A stretch of DNA of 64,000 nt from Gemmatimonadaceae bacterium (GCA_030835125.1 JAUQWM010000014.1:52183-116182), one strand, 5' to 3'. Shown: positions 26,962-36,319, counted from the stretch's first letter. The notes: generated by a model not told the origin, from the sequence alone. A program made the numbers and translations.

Positions 26962-29610
26962 ATGGCCACTGACCTCGCGCGTCTCACCACGGCATTGATG
27001 GGACGCTACCGCGTCGAGCGCGAACTGGGCGCCGGCGGCATGGCGACGGTGTACCTGGCGCACGATGCGCGGCATGACCGGCGCGTCGCGTTGAAGGTCC
27101 TGCGCTCGGAACTCGCTGCCGTCATCGGCGCCGACCGGTTCCTGCACGAGATCAAGACGACCGCGAACCTGCAGCACCCGCACATCCTCGCGCTCTTCGA
27201 TTCGGGGGAGGTGGACGGGACCGTCTTCTATGTCATGCCGTACGTGGAGGGCGAGTCGCTTCGTGACCGGCTCAATCGTGAGAAGCAGCTCCCGGTCGAC
27301 GAAGCGGTACGCATCGCCCGCGAGGTGGCCGACGCGCTCGACTACGCGCATCGCCACGGCGTGGTGCATCGCGACATCAAGCCCGAGAACATCCTCCTGC
27401 ACGATGGCCGCGCCGTGGTCGCCGATTTCGGCATCGCGCTCGCCGTCAGCCGCTCGGACGGTGGCTCGCGCATGACCGAGACCGGCATGAGCCTCGGCAC
27501 GCCGCACTACATGAGTCCCGAGCAGGCGATGGGGGAACGCGAGATCACGGCGCGGAGCGACGTGTACGCGCTGGGATGCGTGCTGTACGAGATGCTGGCC
27601 GGTGAGCCGCCCTTCACCGGTCCAACGGCGCAGGCGATTGTCGCACGCGTCGTCACCGAGGCGCCGCGCTCGCTGTCGGGACAGCGTCACACCATTCCGG
27701 CGCACGTCGATGCCGCGGTGCGGCGCGCGCTGGAGAAGCTCCCGGCCGATCGATTCCAGTCCGCGGCACAGTTTGCCGAAGCGCTCGTCACCGTAGGGGC
27801 CCATGTCGCGCCCGCACGGCAGGCGGGGAGCGCGCCGGGGCGCGGTCGCGGAGCGTTGCTCCGGACCCCGGCGATTCCCTGGCTGCTAGCGGCCGCATTG
27901 CTGGTCGCGACCACCGTCCTGGCCGTACGACGCCCCGGGCGCGATGCGACGGATCGCCTCCGGTTTTCGGTGGACATGGACCAGGCGCAGTCGTTCCCGG
28001 GAACACCCGGCGTGCTGGTCACCGCGGACGGCAAGACGGTGATCGCCGGCGGCATTGTGGGACAACGTCCGGTGCTCATCGCGCGTCGCCTCGACGAGAT
28101 GACGTCGCGCATCATCGCGGGCTCGGAGGGCGCGCAGCGCCCGTTCCTCTCACCGGACGGTCGCTCCCTGGGCTTTGCGGCGGGCGGAAAGCTCATGAAG
28201 TTGCCGATCGAAGGTGGAACGGCCGTGCCGCTGGCGGAGACGCGGTGGGGTGGGGGCTCGTGGCGCGAAGGGGGCGACATCGTGTTCACCGAGAGTTACC
28301 AGAGCGGCCTCCGCATCGTGAAGGAGGCCGGCGGGGCGACTCGCAAGCTCTCCGATCCCGATTCAAGCACGGGCGAACTGGGCCACTGGTGGCCGGAGTG
28401 GCTTCCGGACGGACAGTCCGTCCTCTTCACCGCGTATCGGACTCCGATCTCCAGGGCGACCATCGAGGTGCTCGATGTTCGCAGTGGCACGCGCAAGGTG
28501 CTGGTCGAAGGGGGCGTCCAGGCCCGGTATGTCGATGGCTTCCTGCTCTACGCGCGTGACGAATCGGTCCTCGCCGCGCCGTTCGACGTGGACAAGCTGG
28601 AAGTCACCGGCGCCCCTGTGGTGGTGATCGAAGGCGTCTTCATGAATTTTTCCGACGGCTTCGCGGCGTGGGGCGTGTCCCCCTCGGGCACCATGGCGTA
28701 TATGCCCACCGCGACGGCCGGCTCCCGGGTCGCCATCGTCGAGGTGGACCGGAAAGGTGTCGAGCGCACCCTGATCGGGTCCCCGGATCGCTATGGGAAT
28801 CCGCGGTGGGCACCGGATGGCCGCCGGATCTCCTTCGACCAGACGCCCCTCCGGGCGGCCTCCGATGTGTGGGTGTATGACATCGCGCGAGAAAGCCGGC
28901 TTCGCATAACGAGTGACGAGGCCTCGGACTTCGGCGCGGCGTGGACGCCCAATGGCCAGGACCTCGTGTACATGAGTGAGCGGCCCCTCTTCGAGCTGTA
29001 CCGCCGCGCATCCGACGCCAGCCGCCCGGCCGCCCCGGTGCTGACCGGGAGCCATGACCGCATCAACGGCCAGATCACGCGCACCGGGAAGCTGGCGTTC
29101 GTCCTCAGCATGCCGAACGCGTCCGCGATCTGGACGGTCCCGATCGATGCCCCGGACCAGGCAACGGAGTTCCTCGCCAACGGGTTCCAGCTCGGACATC
29201 CCACCATTTCCCCCGACGGGCGATGGATGGCGTACGATTCCGACGAAACGGGGCGGATCGAGACGTACCTGAATTCGTACCCGGATCCAACGAAGTCGCG
29301 GGTGCAGGTCTCGACCGATGGAGGATCCGAGCCCGTGTGGTCGAAGGCAGGTCGTGAGCTCGTCTTCCGGAAAGGCGACAGCCTGATGGTCGTCGGTGTG
29401 GACCCGATGACCGGAACGATCGGCCGGGCGACCATGCTGTTCGCCGGCCCGTATCCGAGCAGCCCGGACTGGTCGCAGCCGAGCAGCTACGACGTGACCG
29501 GCGATGGCGAGCGATTCCTGCTCCTGAAGGTGCCGGCCGGCGAAACGCGCCGCCGCGTGAACGTGGCGACCAACTGGCTCAGCGAACTCCGCGAACGGGT
29601 TCCGCGCTAG
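26962..29610 (+). CDS. Ser/Thr protein kinase with C-terminal propeller (kinase 1)
   Basis: The 882-aa protein has a Pkn-type kinase domain (about 14-270): glycine loop LGAGGMATVY, Lys45, catalytic HRDIKPEN with Asp138, DFGIA with Asp155, activation segment GTPHYMSPEQ. One transmembrane helix (about 308-326) separates it from an extracytoplasmic PD40/WD40-like beta-propeller (about 335-882). The start is the ATG at 26962, with TATGCT just upstream and no clear Shine-Dalgarno, suggesting a near-leaderless message. Convergent with the large S9 peptidase. The extracytoplasmic propeller is the probable sensor. Confidence 0.95.
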   Translation: MATDLARLTTALMGRYRVERELGAGGMATVYLAHDARHDRRVALKVLRSELAAVIGADRFLHEIKTTANLQHPHILALFDSGEVDGTVFYVMPYVEGESLRDRLNREKQLPVDEAVRIAREVADALDYAHRHGVVHRDIKPENILLHDGRAVVADFGIALAVSRSDGGSRMTETGMSLGTPHYMSPEQAMGEREITARSDVYALGCVLYEMLAGEPPFTGPTAQAIVARVVTEAPRSLSGQRHTIPAHVDAAVRRALEKLPADRFQSAAQFAEALVTVGAHVAPARQAGSAPGRGRGALLRTPAIPWLLAAALLVATTVLAVRRPGRDATDRLRFSVDMDQAQSFPGTPGVLVTADGKTVIAGGIVGQRPVLIARRLDEMTSRIIAGSEGAQRPFLSPDGRSLGFAAGGKLMKLPIEGGTAVPLAETRWGGGSWREGGDIVFTESYQSGLRIVKEAGGATRKLSDPDSSTGELGHWWPEWLPDGQSVLFTAYRTPISRATIEVLDVRSGTRKVLVEGGVQARYVDGFLLYARDESVLAAPFDVDKLEVTGAPVVVIEGVFMNFSDGFAAWGVSPSGTMAYMPTATAGSRVAIVEVDRKGVERTLIGSPDRYGNPRWAPDGRRISFDQTPLRAASDVWVYDIARESRLRITSDEASDFGAAWTPNGQDLVYMSERPLFELYRRASDASRPAAPVLTGSHDRINGQITRTGKLAFVLSMPNASAIWTVPIDAPDQATEFLANGFQLGHPTISPDGRWMAYDSDETGRIETYLNSYPDPTKSRVQVSTDGGSEPVWSKAGRELVFRKGDSLMVVGVDPMTGTIGRATMLFAGPYPSSPDWSQPSSYDVTGDGERFLLLKVPAGETRRRVNVATNWLSELRERVPR

Positions 29611-29614
29611 CGGC

Positions 29615-29660
29615 GCGCAGGGCGCAAAGGGCGCCGGATTCGGCCCTCTGCGCCTTGCGC
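29615..29660. terminator. Bidirectional terminator between convergent genes
   Basis: Arms 29615-29632 and 29643-29660 are complementary at 16 of 18 positions plus one G-T pair, with a 10-nt loop. The plus strand continues TTTGTGCCTT. It fills most of the 63-nt gap between kinase 1 and the large S9 peptidase, so it could end both messages. Confidence 0.6.
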
Positions 29661-29673
29661 TTTGTGCCTTGCG

Positions 29674-32600
29674 TTACGGAATGATGACCCTCGCCGTGGA
29701 GTCCTTTCTCGCCGCCAGGTGCTCGGCCATCTTGATCCGCGGCACCCCCTTCACGATCCAGTCTGCCGGCGGCGCCCCGGTAAGGTGGTAGTCGAACCAC
29801 TCGGTCATGCGGCCCGCGTAGTCCTTCTGGTTCGCGGGGCGCGCGAGGCCGTGGTTCTCCCCCTGGTACTCGAGCAGGATCACGTCCTTCCCCAGCTGGC
29901 GCAGCGTGTTGAAGTGCGTGATGCCCTGGTTGAAGTCCACCGCCCCGTCCTTGTCGTTATGCAGCAGGATCAGCGGCGTCTTCTGCTTCTTGGCATGGAA
30001 GGCCGGTGAGTTGCGGATGTATGCGTCGTAGTTGTCGATGAAGTTGCCGGTGAACCGGCCCTGGCTCGACTCGAAGATCGCCTGGTTCGTCCCCCCGGTG
30101 TTCCAGTAGACGGAGCTGTACATGCTCACCATGTCGGTGAGCGGCGCGCCGGCGATCGCCGCCTTGAAGATGTCCGTCTGGGTCACGAGGAACGCGGTCT
30201 GGTAGCCGCCCCACGAGTGCCCCCAGAGCCCGACCTTCGCCGGGTCGATCATGCCGGTCGCGATCGTGGCCTTCACGGCCGGCACCACGCTCCACACGGC
30301 CGACATCCCGGGATCATTGACCCGATAGACGATGTCCGGGTCGAGCACCGCGTACCCGCGGCTCGTGTACAGCGCCGGGTCCGGAGCCCGTGTCTCGCTC
30401 GGGTTCACGAAGCTCCGCATGTTCTGCGACCGCTTCTCGTAGATCGTCACCAGCAGCGGGTACTTCTTCCCCGGCTGGTAGTTCGCCGGGAGGTACAGCG
30501 CCCCCTGCAGCCGGTCACCCTTCTCGCTCCGGTAGTCGATCAGCCGGGTGCCGCTCGACCACGCCAGGTCCTTCATCTGCGGATTCACGTCCGTCAGCGG
30601 GTAGCTGCTGCCGAAGCCGCTGGCGAACGCGTGCCAGTTCGGGAACTCGGTGAAGTTCTGTCGCGTGAAGACGAACGTGTCCGCGGCGCGCGCCTTCACC
30701 ACGTTGAACCGCGCCGTGTCGAACACGAGGCGCTCGGCCCCCGGCCTGGCCGGGTCGACGCGGGAGAGGCCTTCCTTCTTCGTCCACTCGCCGTACGTCC
30801 CGAAGTACAGCGGCTTGCTGAGGTCCACGCCATCGCCCGCGCCCGCGCCGCCAAACCGGCCGCCGCCGCCACCGCCGGCCGCGTCGAAGGCGTAGGTGCG
30901 GTTGTACCGCACCTGCGTACGGCGCCCGTCACCCGTCAGGTTGACCGCGCGACCCGCCGACGGGCTCACCGGCACCTTCCAGACGTCCCAGTTGTCGTAG
31001 AGCAGCACCGCGCTGTTGTCCTTCGCCCACCCCCTGGGCTGGATCGCCGGCGGGTACAGGTTGTTGTGGTCGTCCTCGGTGTTGACGAACGACGTGGCGA
31101 CGCCGCGCGTGATGTTCACCGTGTCTCCCGTCGCCATGTCCAGCACCCAGTAGTGGCCGTCCTTCCCCCAGTACAGGAGCTTCCGCCCGTCAGGCGAGGC
31201 GAGCATCGGCCCGACCGCCGGCTTCCGCTTCATCTGCAGCGTCGGCTTCCCGGTCGCCAGGTCGATGCGGTAGACGTCGACATAGTTGCGCCCCGAGTAG
31301 CTGGCGGCCTGCTGGTAGTCCGTGTTGTCCATCCCGTACGCATACCGGTCGCCGGGCATGAGGGTCACCTGCCGCAAGGAGTCGGCGACGATCTGGATGA
31401 AGCGGTCCTCGCCGAACCGGTACTGCGACAGGTAGTTGAAGCTGCGGTCCGCCTGTTCCTGGACGATCTGCTGCGACTGGAGGCGTGGGTCCTCCTTGTG
31501 CCAGAGGATGAGCGACACGTCGTCGCTCGCGCCGCCGCCCCGGCCGGCCTGGTTGATCGTGCCACCCGCGCCCGGGGCGCCGCCCTGGATCGCCGCGCCA
31601 CCACGACCGCCAGCGACCTGGGCCGGCTTCGCCGCCTCCCGGATCCCGAAGAACACCGCGGACAGGTCGGCTGCATAACGAGGCGCGCGCTCCGATGCCA
31701 GCTTCCACCCGCGCGGGAAGTCCTGGCGGCCGGTCGGCTCGAAGGACAGCCGCTTGCCCGGGCCCTGGTCGCCGAACTGCGTGAACGCGACCAGCGAGAA
31801 CGCGGTGTCGCGCCGCGCCTCGTCGATCTTCCCACGCATCACGCCGAGCGCCCGCGAACTGTCGGTCCACGCCAGGTGCCGGTACAGCATCGGCTCGCTG
31901 TCCAGCGACCGGGCCACGTTCGTCTTCATGTTGCGCAACTGCACGCCGTTCCCGACCTGGTCAGGCGACTCCATCGTGTACGCCAGCCACTCGCCGGACT
32001 CGTTGAACGCGAACTCGCCGATCGCGCCCATGTTGAAGCGCTCGCCGCTGGCGAGGTGATAGAGGATCACGTTGGCGCCCCCGACCCCGGCACCGCCCGC
32101 ACCCGCTGGCCCGCCACCCCTCCCCGCCGGCGCGGCCCCATTCGTCGGTGCGGTGGTCGCTGCTCCTGGCGGATAACCCACCAGGGCAACCCAGGTCGCC
32201 GTGTCCCCGTTGAACTGGAACCGGCGGATCCGCTCGAACTCCGTCTTCTCTCCGCTCGCGAGGTTCATCAGCACGAACTTGTTCGCGGTCTGTCGACGCG
32301 TGCTGTCGGCGGCCTGCGCCGGCCCGCCGCCGCGGGCGTTCGCCCCATTGGGGCCTCCGCGACCCGCGCCACGCCCCCGCAGCGCCGCCGAGTCCACCCG
32401 GGGTGGCGCGACGATGTAGCCCAGCCAGCGCGAATCCCCCGAGATCGAGATCGACCCGCCGTTCTCCCCCACCGGGATGCGTGACTCGGCCGCGCCCTGC
32501 GCCGTGCCGCGTACCACGAGCGTCGCGTTCCCCTCGGTCGGTGCGACGACGTAGGCAAACCACTTCCCGTCGTTCGAGAGGGCGGTCTGCCGGATGGTGT

Positions 32601-32742
32601 TCCACGCCTTGATGTCCGCACTCGTTATGGCCCGTGCGGCAGCTGGTGCCCCGCCGGCCGGGGCGGCCTGGCTGTGGGCGACAGCCGGCACGGAGACGGC
32701 CAGCAGGAGGGCGGTCGTGAACAGGGGGCGGGTGTTTCGCAT
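29674..32742 (-). CDS. Large S9-family peptidase, exported, with glycine-rich inserts
   Basis: The 1022-aa protein starts with a signal peptide (about 1-24, ending AVAHSQ). A long propeller region precedes a C-terminal alpha/beta hydrolase: LWGHSWGGYQT holds the nucleophile, LHNDKDGAVDF the acid and YQGENHGLARP the histidine, so it is a catalytically plausible prolyl oligopeptidase-like enzyme. Four low-complexity Gly/Arg/Ala inserts interrupt the propeller (for example RGRGAGRGGPNGANARGGG and GGGGGGRFGGAGAG). The ATG at 32742 begins the signal peptide; an in-frame extension to 32958 overlaps the sulfotransferase start and is rejected. The gene is divergent from the sulfotransferase. Confidence 0.92.
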   Translation of the reverse strand: MRNTRPLFTTALLLAVSVPAVAHSQAAPAGGAPAAARAITSADIKAWNTIRQTALSNDGKWFAYVVAPTEGNATLVVRGTAQGAAESRIPVGENGGSISISGDSRWLGYIVAPPRVDSAALRGRGAGRGGPNGANARGGGPAQAADSTRRQTANKFVLMNLASGEKTEFERIRRFQFNGDTATWVALVGYPPGAATTAPTNGAAPAGRGGGPAGAGGAGVGGANVILYHLASGERFNMGAIGEFAFNESGEWLAYTMESPDQVGNGVQLRNMKTNVARSLDSEPMLYRHLAWTDSSRALGVMRGKIDEARRDTAFSLVAFTQFGDQGPGKRLSFEPTGRQDFPRGWKLASERAPRYAADLSAVFFGIREAAKPAQVAGGRGGAAIQGGAPGAGGTINQAGRGGGASDDVSLILWHKEDPRLQSQQIVQEQADRSFNYLSQYRFGEDRFIQIVADSLRQVTLMPGDRYAYGMDNTDYQQAASYSGRNYVDVYRIDLATGKPTLQMKRKPAVGPMLASPDGRKLLYWGKDGHYWVLDMATGDTVNITRGVATSFVNTEDDHNNLYPPAIQPRGWAKDNSAVLLYDNWDVWKVPVSPSAGRAVNLTGDGRRTQVRYNRTYAFDAAGGGGGGRFGGAGAGDGVDLSKPLYFGTYGEWTKKEGLSRVDPARPGAERLVFDTARFNVVKARAADTFVFTRQNFTEFPNWHAFASGFGSSYPLTDVNPQMKDLAWSSGTRLIDYRSEKGDRLQGALYLPANYQPGKKYPLLVTIYEKRSQNMRSFVNPSETRAPDPALYTSRGYAVLDPDIVYRVNDPGMSAVWSVVPAVKATIATGMIDPAKVGLWGHSWGGYQTAFLVTQTDIFKAAIAGAPLTDMVSMYSSVYWNTGGTNQAIFESSQGRFTGNFIDNYDAYIRNSPAFHAKKQKTPLILLHNDKDGAVDFNQGITHFNTLRQLGKDVILLEYQGENHGLARPANQKDYAGRMTEWFDYHLTGAPPADWIVKGVPRIKMAEHLAARKDSTARVIIP

Positions 32743-32929
32743 GAAGACCTCGGAGTGGCAGCCGGACTGGGCGGGCAGCACAGAATGTAGGGTTTTGCGG
32801 AACACAGTGACAGGCGCGGGGCGACCGGGACGCTCCCCAGGCGGTCCGCCCACGGCGCATATTCCCACCCGTGAGACTTCCCATGGCATTGTCGCTCGCG
32901 ATCGGCCTGGCGCTGCGCCTGGACCGATC

Positions 32930-34036
32930 ATGAGCTGGATCGTCTGGTTCCTGGTCACCCCGGTCGTGCTCTATGTCGCGATGGGCATCTACCTCGCGAC
33001 GGTCCTGAAGTGGGAGGACGAGCAGACGATCGGCCTCGGCTATTACGGCCGTCCCTTGCCGGAGCGGGAGCGGTTCAAGCGCAGGCTGGCCCGCCACGCC
33101 GCCCTGCTCTCGCCCATGCTCTGGCTCGGCAGCCGCTTCACGACGGTGGATTTCCGGAAGACCCGGATCGTATACAAGGGAGTGTCCGCGCCACCGGGGA
33201 GCTGCAGCGTCGAGAGCTTCGAGCGCGCCGAATCGTACCAGCCGGCCGCCCAGGACATCTTCGTCGTCACCCAGATGAAGTGCGGCACGACCTGGATGCA
33301 GCAGGTCGTCTACGAAATCCTCCATCGTGGCCAGGGCACGCTGGTCGATCGCGGTGAGGCCATGTACGCCGTGTCGCCGTGGCTCGAGGGACGGAAGAGC
33401 GTGCCGGTCGAGCAGGCCCCACTCGTCGGAACCGAGCGGCCCTCGCGCATCATCAAGACGCACCTGCCCGTGGCGCTGTGCCCGTACGAACCGACGGCCC
33501 GCTTCATCTACGTCGCCCGCCACCCGGCCTCCTGCTTTGCCAGTTGCGTCGATTTCGTGCAGACCAACGTCGGCGGGATGGCGCCGGACATGGCTGCCTT
33601 CGAGCAATGGTTCTGCTCGAAGGAGTTGATGTGGTGGGGCACATGGACCGACCACGTCCTGGGCTGGTGGCGCTGGTCGCAGGAGCAGGGGAACGTGCTG
33701 TTCACGACCTTCGAGGACATGAAGCAGGACCTGCCCGCGGTGATCCGGCGGGTCGCGGCGTTCCTGCAGGTCGCCCCGCTGACCGACGACGAAGTGGCGG
33801 CCATCGCGCACAAGAGCAGCTTCCGGTACATGCAGGAGCACCAGTCGTCGTTCGAGATGATGCCGCCGCACCTCCTGCAGTCGCGGGCGCGGCTGTTCGT
33901 GAGCGGCAGCGCCGACCGCCACCAGGACGTGCCGCAGGAGACGCGGCAGCGGGTGATCGGCTGGGCGGCGCGCGAACTCGCCGGAACGGGCTTTCCGCTC
34001 GCGAGCGCCTACCCGGACGTGGCAGCCGGCAGCTGA
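32930..34036 (+). CDS. Membrane-anchored sulfotransferase
   Basis: The 368-aa protein has an N-terminal hydrophobic anchor (about 1-25, MSWIVWFLVTPVVLYVAM) and a sulfotransferase-1 type domain. The 5'-phosphosulfate loop is seen as QMKCGTTWMQQVVYE (consensus PKSGTTW), and the 3'-phosphate motif as FIYVARHPASCFASCV. The C-terminal RKGxxGDW motif is degenerate (FVSGSADRHQD). It should transfer sulfate from PAPS to an alcohol or amine, possibly a lipid or surface glycan given the anchor. The start was chosen for the membrane helix. Confidence 0.85.
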   Translation: MSWIVWFLVTPVVLYVAMGIYLATVLKWEDEQTIGLGYYGRPLPERERFKRRLARHAALLSPMLWLGSRFTTVDFRKTRIVYKGVSAPPGSCSVESFERAESYQPAAQDIFVVTQMKCGTTWMQQVVYEILHRGQGTLVDRGEAMYAVSPWLEGRKSVPVEQAPLVGTERPSRIIKTHLPVALCPYEPTARFIYVARHPASCFASCVDFVQTNVGGMAPDMAAFEQWFCSKELMWWGTWTDHVLGWWRWSQEQGNVLFTTFEDMKQDLPAVIRRVAAFLQVAPLTDDEVAAIAHKSSFRYMQEHQSSFEMMPPHLLQSRARLFVSGSADRHQDVPQETRQRVIGWAARELAGTGFPLASAYPDVAAGS

Positions 34037-34111
34037 CGCCTAACGTCGACGGGGCCGGCATCGCGGTGCCACGGCCGTGCCCCCTGGCGCCCCAGCGCCC
34101 CCCGGCGAGGT

Positions 34112-34125
34112 CCGGGCACTAGGTT
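34112..34125 (+). promoter_or_regulatory. Motif CCGGGCACTAGGTT upstream of the DEAD-box gene
   Basis: It matches 13 of 14 bases with the sequence at 44457-44470, upstream of kinase 2. TAGGTT could be a -10 element (consensus TANNNT), 26 nt before the GTG start. No matching -35 was seen. Confidence 0.35.
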
Positions 34126-34151
34126 CCAGCTTCACCCTTTCGCGCCACACC

Positions 34152-35627
34152 GTGCCCTTCGGCTCCCTCAAGCTGCACCCCGACCTCCTGCGCGGCATCA
34201 AGGAGCTCGGATTCGTCAAGCCGACGCCCATCCAGGCCGACGCCATCCCGCCCGCCATCGAGGGACGCGACGTCCTGGCCTGCGCCATGACCGGCAGTGG
34301 CAAGACCGCCGCGTTCCTGCTGCCCATCCTCCACCGGCTGGTCGCCGCGAAACGCGGGACGACGCGGGCGCTCGTCATCACCCCCACGCGCGAGCTGGCC
34401 GCCCAGGTCGTCCAGGAGCTCAACGAGCTCGCGGTGCACACCCCCATCACCGCCGCCGCCATCTTCGGCGGCGTCGGGACCCAGGCGCAGGAGCACGCGT
34501 TTCGCACCAACGTGGACGTGATCGTCGCCACGCCGGGCCGGCTGCTGGACCACCTCAAGCAACCGTACGCGAAGCTGAACCACGTCGAGTATCTCGTGCT
34601 CGACGAGGCGGACCGCATGCTCGACATGGGCTTCCTGCCAGACATCCGGAAGGTCCTCGCCTACCTGCCGAAGAAGCGGCAAACGCTGTTCTTCAGCGCC
34701 ACGATGCCGCCGCCGATCATCACGCTCACGAACGAGATGCTCCACAACCCGGTGACGCTCAACCTCGAGCGCACCTCGAAGCCCGCGGTCGGGATCACGC
34801 AGGCGGTGTACCCGGTGCCGCAGGAACTGAAGACCGGCCTGCTGCTGCACCTGCTGGAAACCGGCGTCATGCGCGAGGCCCTGGTGTTCACGCGCACCAA
34901 GCACCGCGCCAACCGGTTGTGGGAATTCCTGGAGGAACGCGGGATCGCGGTGGGGCGCATCCACGGCAACCGCTCGCAGTCCCAGCGCACCGACGCCCTC
35001 GACGGCTTCAAGGCCGGCAAGTACCGGGTCCTCGTCGCCACCGACATCGCCGCCCGCGGGATCGACGTCGAGGCGCTTGGCCACGTGGTGAACTTCGACG
35101 TCCCGGTGAGCCCCGAGGACTACGTGCACCGCGTGGGCCGCACCGCCCGCGCCGAGCTGACCGGGGAAGCGTTCACCTTCGCGTCGCCTGACGAGTCCGA
35201 GGAACTGCGCGCGATCGAGCGCGTCGTCGGCAAGCCCCTGTTACGCGTCACGGTGCCGGGCTTCGACTACTCGGCCAGGCCGACGGCTCGCTTCGAGGTG
35301 CCGATCAAGGACCGGATAGCCAGGATCAGGGCCGAGCGCGCGGAAGCGCGCGCGCGCGCGAAGGCGAAGGAGGAACGGAAGGCGGGGATGGCCGGGTCAT
35401 CGGGTGCGACCCCGGCGCGACCTCCAGCCACGGATGCGCGTCGGCCGCGCCGCGATGAGCACCCACGGGGCGATCGTTCCACGCCGCCGCGTCCCGCGAC
35501 CGGGCCGGGGGAATCGCCCTATCGGGACCGGGAGTCGTCGGGAGGAAACGCAGCCAGCCGCCAGGCCGCCACGTTTCGCAGGGGACCGCGGCGCGGGGGA
35601 CGCCGGGGCAATCAGCGACCGCGCTGA
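34152..35627 (+). CDS. rhlE: DEAD-box RNA helicase, RhlE-like
   Basis: The 491-aa protein has the full set of helicase motifs: GFVKPTPIQ (Q motif), AMTGSGKT (I), PTRELAAQ (Ia), TPGRLLDH (Ib), DEAD (II), FFSATM (III), and in the second domain HGNRSQSQR, VATDIAARGID and HRVGRTAR (VI). The C-terminal tail (about 365-491) is basic and rich in Arg/Pro/Gly, typical of RNA-binding tails in RhlE. I chose GTG at 34152 (MPFGSLKLHPDLL), which gives the usual RhlE N terminus; the frame stays open upstream to a GTG at 34077. A lone TTA codon outside GTTAGGC occurs at 35238. Confidence 0.92.
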   Translation: MPFGSLKLHPDLLRGIKELGFVKPTPIQADAIPPAIEGRDVLACAMTGSGKTAAFLLPILHRLVAAKRGTTRALVITPTRELAAQVVQELNELAVHTPITAAAIFGGVGTQAQEHAFRTNVDVIVATPGRLLDHLKQPYAKLNHVEYLVLDEADRMLDMGFLPDIRKVLAYLPKKRQTLFFSATMPPPIITLTNEMLHNPVTLNLERTSKPAVGITQAVYPVPQELKTGLLLHLLETGVMREALVFTRTKHRANRLWEFLEERGIAVGRIHGNRSQSQRTDALDGFKAGKYRVLVATDIAARGIDVEALGHVVNFDVPVSPEDYVHRVGRTARAELTGEAFTFASPDESEELRAIERVVGKPLLRVTVPGFDYSARPTARFEVPIKDRIARIRAERAEARARAKAKEERKAGMAGSSGATPARPPATDARRPRRDEHPRGDRSTPPRPATGPGESPYRDRESSGGNAASRQAATFRRGPRRGGRRGNQRPR

Positions 35628-35642
35628 ACCAGCCGCGACCCG

Positions 35643-35822
35643 TTACTCGCCGGGTTCGGGGGTAACCTCGCCCTCGGCGGCCGGCTCGCCTTCGGTCCGC
35701 GCCTTCTCGTCCGCACGCGCCTTGGCCTCCTCGGCCTTGCGCGCCAGCTTGGCGTCCTGCTTCTGCTTGCGGCCAAGCTCCTTCATTCGCTTCTCAAAGC
35801 CGTAGTTGGGCTTTCGGGCCAC
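35643..35822 (-). CDS. Small basic conserved protein, 59 aa
   Basis: A GTG start at 35822 gives MARKPNYGFEKRMKELGRKQ, followed by a Lys/Ala/Glu-rich helical region and an acidic tail ending EPGE. Very similar short KPNYxFEKRxKEL proteins occur in many bacteria; their function is unknown. The longer frame to 36071 reads through the neighbouring gene in another frame. Convergent with the DEAD-box gene (16-nt gap), with the 83-aa gene 23 nt upstream on the same strand. Confidence 0.7.
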   Translation of the reverse strand: MARKPNYGFEKRMKELGRKQKQDAKLARKAEEAKARADEKARTEGEPAAEGEVTPEPGE

Positions 35823-35844
35823 GGGGTGCTCGTCTGTAAGAGGT

Positions 35845-36096
35845 TCAGTCGCCCGACAGGTCGGAGACCCGGCAGTCGGGCGGGCTCTGGTCGATGATCC
35901 GGCAGGCCATCCGCCAGCAAGCCGTCGTTGCGTCGTGTTCGCTTGGAAAGGTCTCGGTGCTGCTGAACGCCCGCATTGATCCACGCCGGCCAATGGTGAC
36001 ATCCAGCGTCCACTGGCCTGACCCGCGGACCTGGAAGGTCCGCGCCGTGAGGATGAAGCCCTTGTACACATGCGGACGCGTCACGAAAACCACCAA
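35845..36096 (-). CDS. Small hypothetical protein, 83 aa
   Basis: The core KGFILTARTFQVRGSG and QWTLDVTIGRRGSMRAFS looks like a small beta-sheet protein, followed by an acidic helix with two Cys (ATTACWRMACRIIDQ). It resembles short domains of unknown function seen in many genomes, but I cannot name one. The start is uncertain (TTG at 36096 or GTG at 36093 or 36084). No Shine-Dalgarno is clear. It is divergent from the sortilin-like gene, with repeat copy C in between. Confidence 0.6.
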   Translation of the reverse strand: MVVFVTRPHVYKGFILTARTFQVRGSGQWTLDVTIGRRGSMRAFSSTETFPSEHDATTACWRMACRIIDQSPPDCRVSDLSGD

Positions 36097-36157
36097 TTGA
36101 AGGTATCGAAAGCTAGTCGAGGGCGCGTCCGAACGGGTGCATCGGGGGCGACTGGAA

Positions 36158-36319
36158 CTGCGTGCTGATTGCTGCCTTGCTGGGCCCGCGTGCGGCTGCT
36201 AGCGCTGCTGGCCCCAGCCCCAGCCCCAGCCCCCAGCCCCAGCCCCAGCCCCAGCCCCAGCTCCAGCCCCAGCCCCAGCCCGCAGCCGCAGCAGCAGCAC
36301 GCAGCAATCAGCACGCAGC
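36158..36319 (+). repeat. Complete interspersed repeat (copy C), arms plus CCCCAG core
   Basis: The left arm (36158-36175) and right arm (36301-36319) are near-perfect inverted repeats of GTGCTGATTGCTGC type. Between them, 36211-36281 is about 12 hexamers CCCCAG. The other strand has runs of GGGG every six bases and is a strong G-quadruplex candidate. It lies in the divergent region between the 83-aa gene and the sortilin-like gene. Confidence 0.9.

Noticed and set aside
30217..32484. 755-aa open frame antisense to the large S9 peptidase
   Set aside because: The same shadow effect; the minus-strand frame has signal peptide, catalytic triad and a clear start.
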